From CAZIAK01 sp964537035 (GTDB lineage: Bacteria > Planctomycetota > B15-G4), in contig CAZIAK010000009.1 in assembly GCA_964537035.1 (NCBI GenBank), positions 1 through 64,000 on the forward strand: a DNA stretch of 64,000 bases. The letters are read 5' to 3'. Position 1 is the first letter of the stretch, and every line of letters starts with the position of its first letter. Positions 18,330-26,364 of the stretch are shown one piece after another. Position numbers and translations under genes: made by a program. The notes below the pieces were generated by a model. The model was not told the DNA's origin. It worked only from the letters and a program-made list of their open reading frames with translations, and did not search any database.

Positions 18330-18500
18330 CGGTTGGATCCCATTTGAAGGCTGTGTCGGCATGCCAAACCTGCCGCAGGAGGGGGGAGGCCCTCAGGTGA
18401 GAGGCTCGGGCCGCCTCCGATTCGTGGCTCAGGGAGCGACAAAGGGATCAACGGGAGTGTGAGCCGGACCGGACGGCCGCACGCAATTCGGCGAGGCTGC

Positions 18501-18506
18501 TAGGAT
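18501..18506 (+). promoter_or_regulatory. Possible -10 box for the SRPBCC gene
   Basis: TAGGAT, 39 bases before the start codon at 18545. A similar TAGGAT lies before ppx and TATCCT before dxs. No convincing -35 element is visible at the usual spacing. Confidence 0.3.
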
Positions 18507-18544
18507 GGCCAGCGTTCCCTTGGCCCCAGTCGGGAGAGGCTGCC

Positions 18545-19009
18545 ATGGATTCAATGACTCTGACCAAGCACGTGGCGGCGCCCCTCGAGGCGACCTTCGC
18601 TGCTTTCAGCGACCTCGATCGGGCCGCTGACAACATCAGTGGCATCGTGCGCGTCGAGCGCATGGACAGCGGCCCCATGAGAGCGGGCACCCGCTGGCAG
18701 GAGACGCGCATGATGATGAACCGCGAGGCCACAGAAGAGCTCGCGGTCTCTGAGTTCAAGCACAACCAGCACTACACCGTGGTCTGTGACTCCTGCGGAT
18801 CCAACATCGCCAGCACGTTTCGCTTCGTGCCCCGGGGCGAGTTCACCGATGTGGTGCTCGAGCTCGAGGTGAACCCGACCACGTTCATGGCCAAGATGCT
18901 CTCGCCCTTGGGCAAGCTGATGATGGGCGCCATGCGCACCTGCATGCAGCAGGACATGGACGAGCTGGCCCTGGTCGCCGAGGGGCAGATGTTCTCAGCA
19001 GGCGCCTGA
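18545..19009 (+). CDS. SRPBCC superfamily protein (START/polyketide cyclase-like)
   Basis: 154 residues of the helix-grip fold: an N-terminal strand MTLTKHVAAPLEATFAAFSD, then VRVERMDSGPMRAGTRWQET, a middle beta-sheet, and a C-terminal amphipathic helix with many methionines. Such proteins bind hydrophobic ligands in a cavity; no function can be assigned. A GGGAGAGG ribosome site lies just before the ATG. The 3' end overlaps the 3' end of the convergent dehydrogenase gene by 15 bases. Confidence 0.8.
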   Translation: MDSMTLTKHVAAPLEATFAAFSDLDRAADNISGIVRVERMDSGPMRAGTRWQETRMMMNREATEELAVSEFKHNQHYTVVCDSCGSNIASTFRFVPRGEFTDVVLELEVNPTTFMAKMLSPLGKLMMGAMRTCMQQDMDELALVAEGQMFSAGA

Positions 19010-20050
19010 AGCGCTGGTCTCGGCCGCCAGGGGCAGGTGCTGGGCCAGCCGCCCGATGACCACGTCGGTGAAGCTCGAGGTCGAGTGGCTGCCTCCCAGA
19101 TCTCTGGTGCATTCGCCGTCCTCGATGGCGCCGAGCAACGAGAGCCGCAGGGCGTGGCCCAGATCGTAGCGATCGATGTGGTCGAGCATCATGCCGAAGG
19201 CCAGCAGCATGGCCGTGGGGTTGGCGATGTTCTGTCCGGCGATGTCCGGCGCCGTGCCACCGGCAGGGTCGAACATGGCGATGGAGATGTTGCGGTCGTT
19301 GTCGTAGGCGAAGTTGCCGCTGCTGCCCGTGCCCAGGGAGCCCACCAGGCCAGATGCCAGGTCTGACAAGAAGTCTCCGTACTCGTTGAGCACGAGCACG
19401 ACCTCATAGTCTTGAGGCCTGAGGATGACCTTGCCCAGCAAGGCATCGAAGAGCTCGCGGTTGTAGGCCACGTCGTCGTAGCCGCTGTCATGAACAGACC
19501 GTACTGTCTCCTCGAAGAGGCCGTCCGTGACCCGCTGAATGGTGTGCTTGGACGAGCTGGTCACGCGCAGCTTCTTCTTGCGCGCCAGATCGAAGGCAAA
19601 GAGAGCGGCCAGAGCGCAGGGCTCCCGCTCGACCATGCGCAAGGAGACGGCGGCGTCCTTGCCGATCAGCTGGCCCGGGTCGTCGTAGGTGCCGCCCACC
19701 GCCACCCGCACGATGTGCAGGTTGACGTCCTCCTTGAAGTTGCCGTTGATGCCCTTGATCGAGATGGCCGGGCGGTAGATCACCGAGAACCCGCAGCGGC
19801 GGCGGATCAGGGCGTTGGGGCTGATCTGCCCGGTGATGGTGGGGTACTTGAGCGAGACCTTGGTGGCCCGCATGGACTCCTCGGCCTCGTCGATGCAGGC
19901 CAGTCCCTTGGCCTCTCGGGTGGCCAGGGACCAGTCGACAGGATGAAAGTCGAAGTCGAGGGGCAGGGCATCAGCGACGGCGTGCACCGAGCGCTGCAAC
20001 TCAGGGCCGATGCCATCGCCCTCGAGTTCGGTGATCGGGATGGTCGTCAT
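18995..20050 (-). CDS. Divergent isocitrate/isopropylmalate dehydrogenase family protein
   Basis: 351 residues from the ATG at 20050. Family blocks are recognisable: ELEGDGIGPEL at the start, SPNALIRRR...YRP, SKHTIQRVTDGLF (substrate Lys), LNEYGDFLSDLASGLVGSLG (metal Asp) and GTAPDIAGQNIANPTAMLL. It departs from both enzymes at key places. The usual RENTEGxY loop reads RVAVGGTYDD, and the nucleotide-loop His before GSAPD/GTAPK is Gly (G264). It is probably an NAD(P)-dependent beta-decarboxylating dehydrogenase, but the substrate may be neither isocitrate nor isopropylmalate. It is divergent from the metallopeptidase gene at 20129 and overlaps the SRPBCC gene at its 3' end. Confidence 0.82.
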   Translation of the reverse strand: MTTIPITELEGDGIGPELQRSVHAVADALPLDFDFHPVDWSLATREAKGLACIDEAEESMRATKVSLKYPTITGQISPNALIRRRCGFSVIYRPAISIKGINGNFKEDVNLHIVRVAVGGTYDDPGQLIGKDAAVSLRMVEREPCALAALFAFDLARKKKLRVTSSSKHTIQRVTDGLFEETVRSVHDSGYDDVAYNRELFDALLGKVILRPQDYEVVLVLNEYGDFLSDLASGLVGSLGTGSSGNFAYDNDRNISIAMFDPAGGTAPDIAGQNIANPTAMLLAFGMMLDHIDRYDLGHALRLSLLGAIEDGECTRDLGGSHSTSSFTDVVIGRLAQHLPLAAETSASGAC

Positions 20051-20128
20051 GGCTGTGGTCTCAAGTTGGATGGGGGGAGTGGTGGTTCGGTATTTGTCTG
20101 AGTTGGGCGAACCCGGCATTCTACGCAC

Positions 20129-21166
20129 ATGCCCGCTCCGAGTCGACGCCGCCGCAGATCGTCCTGGTCGAAGGCCGAGGATGCCCAGCTCCTGGGCATG
20201 GGCTTCGCCGATCTGGGTCTTGAGCTGAGGGGCTCCTGGATCGAAGACGAGCTGCACCGGCTCCACGATCAGCTGGGCCGGCGAGGGTTGCGCTTCAAGC
20301 CCCACGCCTGGCTGTCTACCGACTGGTTCTCGCCCATCGGCGTGCCGGGGATCGCCATCCCCTTCTACCTGGCCGACCCGCGGCTGGTCAGGCTGGAGCG
20401 GCGGCTCATGCTCGAGGTGGAGGGCGGTCGCCGGGATGAGTTTCGCCGGCTGTTGCGGCACGAGTGCGGTCACGCCATCCAGCAGGCTTTTCGGCTCCAT
20501 CGGCGCAAGCAATGGCGGGAACACTTCGGCTCTTCGGCCCAGGACTACCCGGACAGCTATCGGCCCAACCCCCGCAGCCGGAAGTTCGTCCAGCACCTGC
20601 GGTTGTTCTACGCCCAGTGCCACCCCGACGAAGACTTCGCCGAGACCTTTGCGGTCTGGCTGAGCCCGCGCCACCACTGGCGCAAGGCCTACGCTGACTG
20701 GCCCGCGCTGAACAAGCTCGAGTATGTCGATCGCCTGATGGACTCCCTGGTCGATGTCGTGGCGCCGGTGCGCAGTCGTCGCCAGGTCCGCAGTCTTTCC
20801 GGCCTGAAGCTGACCTTGGGCGAACATTACGCAGAGCGCGAAGAGCGCTACAAGCCCCGGGCTCCGTCCCGCTACGACAATGATCTGCGCGCTCTCTTCT
20901 CCGCGGCGAAGGGGCACGGTCGGGCGCTCACGGCGGCGAGCCTGATCCGCGGCAAGCGAGCGGCGATACGCAGGCGCGTGGCCCGCTGGACTGGCGAGCA
21001 TCAGCAGGTTCTGGATCAGGTCCTGTCCGAGATGATCTTGCGTTGCAGCGAGCTCGATCTGCGCGCCACTGGGTCCGAGCAGTCCCTGCTCATTGACTTC
21101 TCCGTTCTGCTGGCGGCTCGCACCATGGCCGCGCTGCACGCCGAGCGAGATTGGATCGCCGTATGA
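20129..21166 (+). CDS. Putative zinc-binding metallopeptidase
   Basis: 345 residues, no signal peptide, very basic N-terminus. RHECGHAIQQAF gives HExxH at residues 111-115, and DEDFAETFAVWL supplies the third ligand E172, a layout seen in proteins annotated as putative zinc-binding metallopeptidases. Many tyrosine and arginine residues follow (RKFVQHLRLFYAQCHPDEDF). The C-terminal 120 residues are helical and unlike known domains. The last codons overlap the next gene's ATG by four bases, so it is coupled to the ATP-grasp ligase. The protein should be cytoplasmic. A pairing of peptidase and ligase suggests formation and removal of a peptide or amino-acid tag. Confidence 0.75.
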   Translation: MPAPSRRRRRSSWSKAEDAQLLGMGFADLGLELRGSWIEDELHRLHDQLGRRGLRFKPHAWLSTDWFSPIGVPGIAIPFYLADPRLVRLERRLMLEVEGGRRDEFRRLLRHECGHAIQQAFRLHRRKQWREHFGSSAQDYPDSYRPNPRSRKFVQHLRLFYAQCHPDEDFAETFAVWLSPRHHWRKAYADWPALNKLEYVDRLMDSLVDVVAPVRSRRQVRSLSGLKLTLGEHYAEREERYKPRAPSRYDNDLRALFSAAKGHGRALTAASLIRGKRAAIRRRVARWTGEHQQVLDQVLSEMILRCSELDLRATGSEQSLLIDFSVLLAARTMAALHAERDWIAV

Positions 21167-22185
21167 AGAAGCTGCGCATCCTGCATCTCTCTCATCCCTG
21201 GCTCATGCCACCAGACAACGCTGACGCCGCCAGCGACTCCCAGGCCTACGCCTGGAAGACGGACGACGACGTGGTCTCGACCCTGCGGGGCCTGGGCCAC
21301 GAGGTGGAGTCGTTGGGAGTCGAAGACGAGCTGCGGCCGATCCAGGTGATGATCCGAGGCTTCAAGCCCGACCTGGTCTTCAACCTGGTGGAGTCCTTCG
21401 CCGGGCGCTCAGAGCTTGACCATCACGTGGTGGCCTACCTCGAGCTGCTGCACGTGCCCTACACGGGCTGCAATCCCCGGGGGCTGGTGCTGTCCCGGGG
21501 CAAGGCGCTGAGCAAGAAGATCTTGTCTTATCACCGCATCGCCACGCCCAGGTTCGCCGTGTTCCCCATGGGACGCAAGGTGCGTCGACCCCGCAGCCTT
21601 GAGTTTCCGGTGATCGTGAAGAGTCTCATCGAGGAGTCGTCCCAAGGCATCAGCCAGGCTTCCGTGGTGGACTCGGACGAGAAGCTGGCTGAGCGGGTGA
21701 CATTCATCCACGAGAGCGTGGCCACGGATGCCATCGCCGAGCAGTTCATTGAAGGCCGAGAACTCTACGTGAGCGTGATCGGCAACCAGCGGCTGACGGT
21801 GTTGCCAGCGTGGGAGCTGAGCTTCGGCAACATGCCCAAGGGCGCCGCGGCCATCGCCACCGCCCGGATCAAACGGGACCTCGACTACCAGGAGAAGCGA
21901 GGCATCAACTCAGGGCCGGCGGTGGACCTGCCCGAGGCTTTGGCCGAACAGATCCCGCGGCTGACCAAGCGCGTGTATCGCACCCTGGGGCTCGACGGTT
22001 ACGCCCGCGTGGACTATCGCCTGTCGCCAGAAGGCAAGCTCTACTTCTTGGAAGCCAACCCGAACTGTGAGATCGCCCAGTTCGAAGAGCTGGCAGACTC
22101 GGCGGCCCATGCGGGGATCAGTTACGAGCAGTTGATCAGTCGCATCGTCAACCTGGGTCTGGCTCGGCACGGCCGCCCCCACTGA
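21163..22185 (+). CDS. ATP-grasp ligase, D-alanine-D-alanine ligase-like
   Basis: 340 residues. The N-terminal preATP-grasp part ends with HVPYTGCNPRGLVLSRGK, where the Ddl family binds the first substrate. The ATP-grasp core shows FPVIVKSLIEESSQGIS, EQFIEGRELYVSVIG, and the metal/phosphate strand YRLSPEGKLYFLEANPNCEIAQ. It is a close structural match to Ddl, but with no peptidoglycan genes around it. The ATG at 21163 overlaps the upstream TGA (ATGA); a TTG at 21151 is also in frame. It likely forms an amide between an amino acid and another amine in an ATP-dependent reaction. It converges with the M1 peptidase gene. Confidence 0.88.
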   Translation: MKKLRILHLSHPWLMPPDNADAASDSQAYAWKTDDDVVSTLRGLGHEVESLGVEDELRPIQVMIRGFKPDLVFNLVESFAGRSELDHHVVAYLELLHVPYTGCNPRGLVLSRGKALSKKILSYHRIATPRFAVFPMGRKVRRPRSLEFPVIVKSLIEESSQGISQASVVDSDEKLAERVTFIHESVATDAIAEQFIEGRELYVSVIGNQRLTVLPAWELSFGNMPKGAAAIATARIKRDLDYQEKRGINSGPAVDLPEALAEQIPRLTKRVYRTLGLDGYARVDYRLSPEGKLYFLEANPNCEIAQFEELADSAAHAGISYEQLISRIVNLGLARHGRPH

Positions 22186-22316
22186 GCGGCTCTTCGCCCT
22201 GCCTTGTAGGCCACGCCTCGCCCTGAATCCACCGGGGTGCACTCCCCTTCACGGCATCTTGCCCGCAGGCTGCAAACCCTGCAGTCGATGCAGAGAGTGC
22301 GCTCGCCGACGTGCTG

Positions 22317-24233
22317 CTACTGGGCCCAGCGGTTGTTGCTGCGGTCGATATCGGGCAGGTCTTCGTCGGGGTCAAGGGTCACCGAGACGATCTGCTGTCC
22401 GTCCCCGAAGCGCTCGGTCACGCTCCGTGAGTGAAACCAGGCCTGCACCGGGATGTGCCGGCGGATGCGCGAGCCGTCGCTCAGCTCGACCTCCAGATCG
22501 AGGGGCATGACCAGCTCGCCCAACGCAGTGATGGTCACTGCAGCTGGCCAGCGGCCATTGGGCTCGTCGACCGAGTCGACGGCGGCGTCCCAGGTGGCTG
22601 TCTCCTCGAACCATCCGCGCCAGAACCAGGCCAGGTCCATGCCTGCCGCGTCCTCCATGGTGCGGTAGAAGTCTGCGGGGCGGGGGTGGTGAAAGGCCCA
22701 GCGGCGGATGTAGGTGCGGAAGGCGTGGTCGAAGCGCTCCGGGCCCATGATGGTCTCACGGAGCAGCACGAGGCCCGCGGCGGGCTTGGCGTACTGGGTG
22801 AAGCCGAACAGGCGACCGGGGAGCTGGTCTGGGGGAGTGTCCACAGGCAGCTGAGGAGACCTGGCCATCTGGCCAGCGAGGCGCGACGGGTGCGTGCCTT
22901 CGTTGACCTCGCCGGGGAACCAATCGGCCCGGGAGTAGTAGTTGATGAACGAGTTGAAGCCCTCGTCCATCCAGGCGTGGCGGCGCTCGTCCGTGGCCAC
23001 CATCATGGGGAACCAGTTGTGGCCGATCTCGTGGGTGGTCACGCCCCACAGGCCGCTCTCGTCCTTGCGCTCGCTGCAGAAGATGATCATGGGATACTCC
23101 ATGCCGCCTTCGATGCCGTTCACGTTCGTTGCTACGGGCCAGGGGTAGGTGGCCCAGCGCTCGTTGTAGCCCAGGATCGCCGTGCGGAGCATGGCTGTCG
23201 ACTCTGCCCAGAGGGGCAGGGCTTCTGCTGGATAGACCGATTGGACGAGCGTGTGTTCGGTCCCCGCGGCGTCAAGAATGAACGCGTCGGAGCAAGCCCA
23301 AGCCAGGGTGCGTACGTTCTTCGAGCTGAAGCGCCAGGTGAGCGGGCCGTCGCCCGCGGGGCGATAGTCCTCTGTCCCGATCTCGTCAGCGGTGACCACC
23401 ACGACGGTCTCGTCGCTGGTGCGAGCGGTCTCGAGGCGCTGCTGCTGTGCCGTGGTGTAGACATCTCCCGGGTTCTGCAGTTCTCCCGTGGCCACGGCCA
23501 CCATGGAGCGGGGGAGGGTCAGCGCCAGCTCGTAGTCACCGAAGTCGGTGTAGAACTCGCCCGTGCCCAGGTAGGGCAAGGTGTTCCAGCCATGGACGTC
23601 GTCGTACACCGCCATGGCCGGGAACCACTGGGCCACCTCATAGATGGTGCCTTGCTCGACCTTCTCGATGCCGAAGCGGCGGAAGACCTTCTCTGGCAGC
23701 ACGAAGCTCCAGTCGATCTCGAAGGTGAGGGCGGCGCCCTGGGCGGCGAGGGGGGTTGGCAGATCGATGCGGCCCAGGGTGTCGTAGACCGTGAGCTTCA
23801 GGGGCTCCCCGTCCGAGGTGCTCACTCGTTGGACGGTGATGCCATCACCCTCGGAGCGGTTCATGGCGATGGCACCCCTGCGGCCGAGCTGCGAGCCCAG
23901 GCTGTCCTCCCGGAAGACGTTCTGTTCGAGGTGCAGCCAGAGGTAGTCGAGCGAATCTGGCGAGTTGTTGGTGTAGTGGACTGCGGCCGTGCCCGTGACC
24001 GTGCGGGTCTCTGCATCGAAGCTGGCCTGGATGTCGTAGTCGGCGCGCTGCTGCCAGTAATCGGGGCCTGGCGCGCCGGCACCGTTGCGGGTGGCGCTGG
24101 GGCTGGGCAGGTCGAGGGCCGCGAAGATCGTCCCGGGGTGGCGCGCGGTAGGGCTGCGAAACGTGGACGGCCTGGGCGTGGCACAGCAACTCAGCAGGAC
24201 GGCGAGCAGGGGGATGAAGCAGCGCGGAGACAT
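22317..24233 (-). CDS. M1 family metallopeptidase, lipoprotein-like
   Basis: 638 residues. The start ATG at 24233 has AGGAG six bases upstream. A short hydrophobic leader ends in LLSCCATP, a plausible lipobox. The M1 zinc site is HEIGHN at 401-406 with E424 (HExxH-x18-E), preceded by GGMEYP, the equivalent of the GxMEN exopeptidase motif. The N-terminal domain is the usual beta-saddle and a C-terminal beta domain follows. It probably cleaves N-terminal residues from peptides at the cell surface or in the periplasm. It is transcribed separately from the glyoxalase gene, with a hairpin in the gap. Confidence 0.93.
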   Translation of the reverse strand: MSPRCFIPLLAVLLSCCATPRPSTFRSPTARHPGTIFAALDLPSPSATRNGAGAPGPDYWQQRADYDIQASFDAETRTVTGTAAVHYTNNSPDSLDYLWLHLEQNVFREDSLGSQLGRRGAIAMNRSEGDGITVQRVSTSDGEPLKLTVYDTLGRIDLPTPLAAQGAALTFEIDWSFVLPEKVFRRFGIEKVEQGTIYEVAQWFPAMAVYDDVHGWNTLPYLGTGEFYTDFGDYELALTLPRSMVAVATGELQNPGDVYTTAQQQRLETARTSDETVVVVTADEIGTEDYRPAGDGPLTWRFSSKNVRTLAWACSDAFILDAAGTEHTLVQSVYPAEALPLWAESTAMLRTAILGYNERWATYPWPVATNVNGIEGGMEYPMIIFCSERKDESGLWGVTTHEIGHNWFPMMVATDERRHAWMDEGFNSFINYYSRADWFPGEVNEGTHPSRLAGQMARSPQLPVDTPPDQLPGRLFGFTQYAKPAAGLVLLRETIMGPERFDHAFRTYIRRWAFHHPRPADFYRTMEDAAGMDLAWFWRGWFEETATWDAAVDSVDEPNGRWPAAVTITALGELVMPLDLEVELSDGSRIRRHIPVQAWFHSRSVTERFGDGQQIVSVTLDPDEDLPDIDRSNNRWAQ

Positions 24234-24276
24234 GACCAACTCCTGAGGGTCTTGCGGGGTGCGGCGTGATAACGAT

Positions 24277-24304
24277 CGCGCCCGGCAGGCAACTGCCGGG
24301 CGCG
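24277..24304 (-). terminator. Hairpin terminator downstream of the glyoxalase-zinc-ribbon gene
   Basis: A perfect 12-bp GC-rich stem (24277-24288 with 24293-24304) closes a GCAA tetraloop. Reading the minus strand it follows the gene ending at 24356 and precedes a short T-containing stretch. Confidence 0.7.
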
Positions 24305-24355
24305 GTGGGTGGGGGGGCGTGCAAGCAGGCTGGTGGTCAGCAGGGCCGTGGCGAC

Positions 24356-25027
24356 TCAGCTACGGGCGACCCAGGCTGGCATCTTGGACAGGTGCTCCGT
24401 GGCTGCGGCCTCGGCGTCCTCGCGGGACATCGAGCGCATGCCCATGAAGTAGCCGGTCACCGTGCCCTCGAAGATGGCCTCGTAGCTGTGCAGCTTACCG
24501 CTGTCGTCCGTGCAGTGCTGGCAGTACATCTGCCCCTCGACGGCTTCGGTCAGAGGCATGCCGCAGCTCTGGCACGAGGTCATGGACACAGGGGTGTGGA
24601 AGACCAGGTGGTAGCCGTTCGGATCATCGATGGCGAAGTCGCGAATGGCGTAGAACTGGGTCTTGGGTTCGTAGTGGGGCATGGCCCCGCGCGCGCACAC
24701 AGCGGCATGAAACGCGTCCACGTCGGCGACCTCGATGTAGACGAACGAACCCACTCCCAGAGGGTGGCTCCGTGCGGCACGGTAGAGCCCCAGGGCCCAT
24801 TTCTCTGCGGCGTCTGGCTCGCCTCCGTGGCCGGCGCACTCCATGTCGTCTCCCTCTGCGGGCAAGCTGCCCAACATGACCGACTGACCTTCGAGGAGCA
24901 GGTTGCACCACATGGGGTGGGCCTCATCGGGCCAGCTCTCCTTCATTTCGAATCCGAGGGTGTCGCGGTAGAAGGCGAGGCTCGTGGGCATGTCCTGAAC
25001 GGTAAACATGATGGACATTGCGGCCAT
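24356..25027 (-). CDS. Glyoxalase/VOC domain protein with C-terminal zinc ribbon
   Basis: 223 residues from the ATG at 25027 (AGGAG upstream). Residues 1-145 are a VOC/glyoxalase fold (FTVQDMPTSLAFYRDTLGFEM ... DDPNGYHLVFHTP). Residues about 150-223 start with TSCQSCGMPL and YCQHCTD, a putative zinc ribbon with two CxxC pairs, and continue with a short helical segment ending in SKMPAWVARS. The ribbon-plus-helix module also occurs as a separate small protein in other bacteria. The role may be detoxification, metal binding or ligand sensing. The frame continues upstream of 25027, but without a ribosome site. Confidence 0.85.
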   Translation of the reverse strand: MAAMSIMFTVQDMPTSLAFYRDTLGFEMKESWPDEAHPMWCNLLLEGQSVMLGSLPAEGDDMECAGHGGEPDAAEKWALGLYRAARSHPLGVGSFVYIEVADVDAFHAAVCARGAMPHYEPKTQFYAIRDFAIDDPNGYHLVFHTPVSMTSCQSCGMPLTEAVEGQMYCQHCTDDSGKLHSYEAIFEGTVTGYFMGMRSMSREDAEAAATEHLSKMPAWVARS

Positions 25028-25195
25028 GGTGCTGGCTCCTGTGATCGTGGAAGGCGCAACCCGATGCCTCCGCTCCCCGCGGACGACGAGTGATTGTGGA
25101 CCGGGGGCCCAGGTCACGTCCAGTCGATCAGGGAAGGCGCTTCGATGGCACCGCCCCTGGCGGCGTGTCGCGACGTCAAAGCCCGATGACGCCTG

Positions 25196-26323
25196 TCAGT
25201 CGGCGATGGGCTGAAGACGTTCGTAGAGTGTGTCCCGCAGCACCGGGTCCCGACCGGCTTCACGAATCAGGCCCGCCATCTGGGCCGTGGTCATGCCCTG
25301 AGGCGTGGTGGCGCCGGCGTCGTGGGTGATGTGCTCCTCGACTACCGTGCCGTCAATGTCGTCCGCGCCGTACCACTGAGCCACCTGGGCGATCTTGAGC
25401 CCGAGCATGACCCAGTAGGCCTTGATGTAGGGCACGTTGTCGAGCATGAGCCGCGAGACGGCGATGGTGCGCAGGGCGTCCAGGCCCGTGGTCTTGCCCA
25501 GCCGCTCGAGGGGTGTGTTCTCAGGGTGGAACACCAAGGGGATGAACTGCATGAAGCCGCCGGTCTCGTCCTGGACCTTGCGGATCGTGTCCATGTGTTC
25601 GAGCCGCTCGTCCGTGGTCTCGATGTGCCCGAAGAGCATGGTGGCGTTCGTCTTCAGGCCAGCCCGATGGACCACCTTGGTGGTGGCGATCCATTCGTGG
25701 GGTGGGAGCTTGCCGTTGTAGAGCTTGCGGTGCACTCGGGGGCTGAGCACCTCGGCCCCGCCACCGGGGCAGCTGGCCAGACCGGCGTCTTTCAGCTGCT
25801 CGACGACCCACTCCACTGGCTGCTCTGCGATCTCGGCCATGTGGTTCAGCTCGATCATCGTGAAGCCCTTGATGTGCAGATGGGGGCGGGTGTCACGAAT
25901 GGTGCGCAGCAGACCGGTGTAGTACTCGAAGGGCAGGTCGGGATTGATGCCGCCGACCACGTGCACCTCGGTCATCTCGTCGGTGAACTCGGTGAGCAGC
26001 TTGTGGCGCACGAACGCCTCGTCCATGACGACGGTGTCCGGTTCGGTGCCGTCCCGGCGGAAGGCGCAGAACATGCAGCGGTAGAGGCACTTGTTGGTGT
26101 AGTTCAGGTGCCGGTTGAAGGTGAAGGTGGTGCGGCTGCCGTGACGCTCTTCGCGCACATGGTTGGCCAGAGCGGCCAGGCCGTTCATATCCTTGGTGGC
26201 GAACATCAACCGGCCATCGTCGAGGGTCAGCCGTTCGCCGGCCAAGACCTTGTCGCGCAGGGGGATCAGCTCAGGAGCGAGCTGGGTCAGGGTGTGGGGT
26301 GCGGCGCTGCTGGAGAGGGTCAT
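25196..26323 (-). CDS. mqnE: Aminofutalosine synthase MqnE
   Basis: 375 residues of a radical-SAM enzyme with the CxxxCxxC cluster motif as CLYRCMFCAF, followed by VHVVGGINPDLPFEYY, HIKGFTMIELNHMAE, PGGGAEVLSPRVH and NATMLFGHIET. These match MqnE, which adds SAM-derived adenosyl radical to 3-[(1-carboxyvinyl)oxy]benzoate to form aminofutalosine in the futalosine route to menaquinone. The ATG at 26323 follows the mqnC stop by 41 bases on the same strand, so the two are probably cotranscribed. A longer frame up to 26953 overlaps mqnC in another reading frame and is not real coding sequence. Confidence 0.93.
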   Translation of the reverse strand: MTLSSSAAPHTLTQLAPELIPLRDKVLAGERLTLDDGRLMFATKDMNGLAALANHVREERHGSRTTFTFNRHLNYTNKCLYRCMFCAFRRDGTEPDTVVMDEAFVRHKLLTEFTDEMTEVHVVGGINPDLPFEYYTGLLRTIRDTRPHLHIKGFTMIELNHMAEIAEQPVEWVVEQLKDAGLASCPGGGAEVLSPRVHRKLYNGKLPPHEWIATTKVVHRAGLKTNATMLFGHIETTDERLEHMDTIRKVQDETGGFMQFIPLVFHPENTPLERLGKTTGLDALRTIAVSRLMLDNVPYIKAYWVMLGLKIAQVAQWYGADDIDGTVVEEHITHDAGATTPQGMTTAQMAGLIREAGRDPVLRDTLYERLQPIAD

Positions 26324-26364
26324 GAGGGTGCGATCGGGGAAGCCGATTCGAATCGGGTGTGGGT

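Noticed and set aside
20051..21139. Minus-strand extension of the dehydrogenase to a 714-codon frame
   Set aside because: The first 363 codons are antisense to the metallopeptidase; dehydrogenase homology begins only at the ATG at 20050.
22431..24269. 612-codon plus-strand open frame
   Set aside because: Antisense to the M1 peptidase, which has an intact HEIGHN...E motif and ribosome site.
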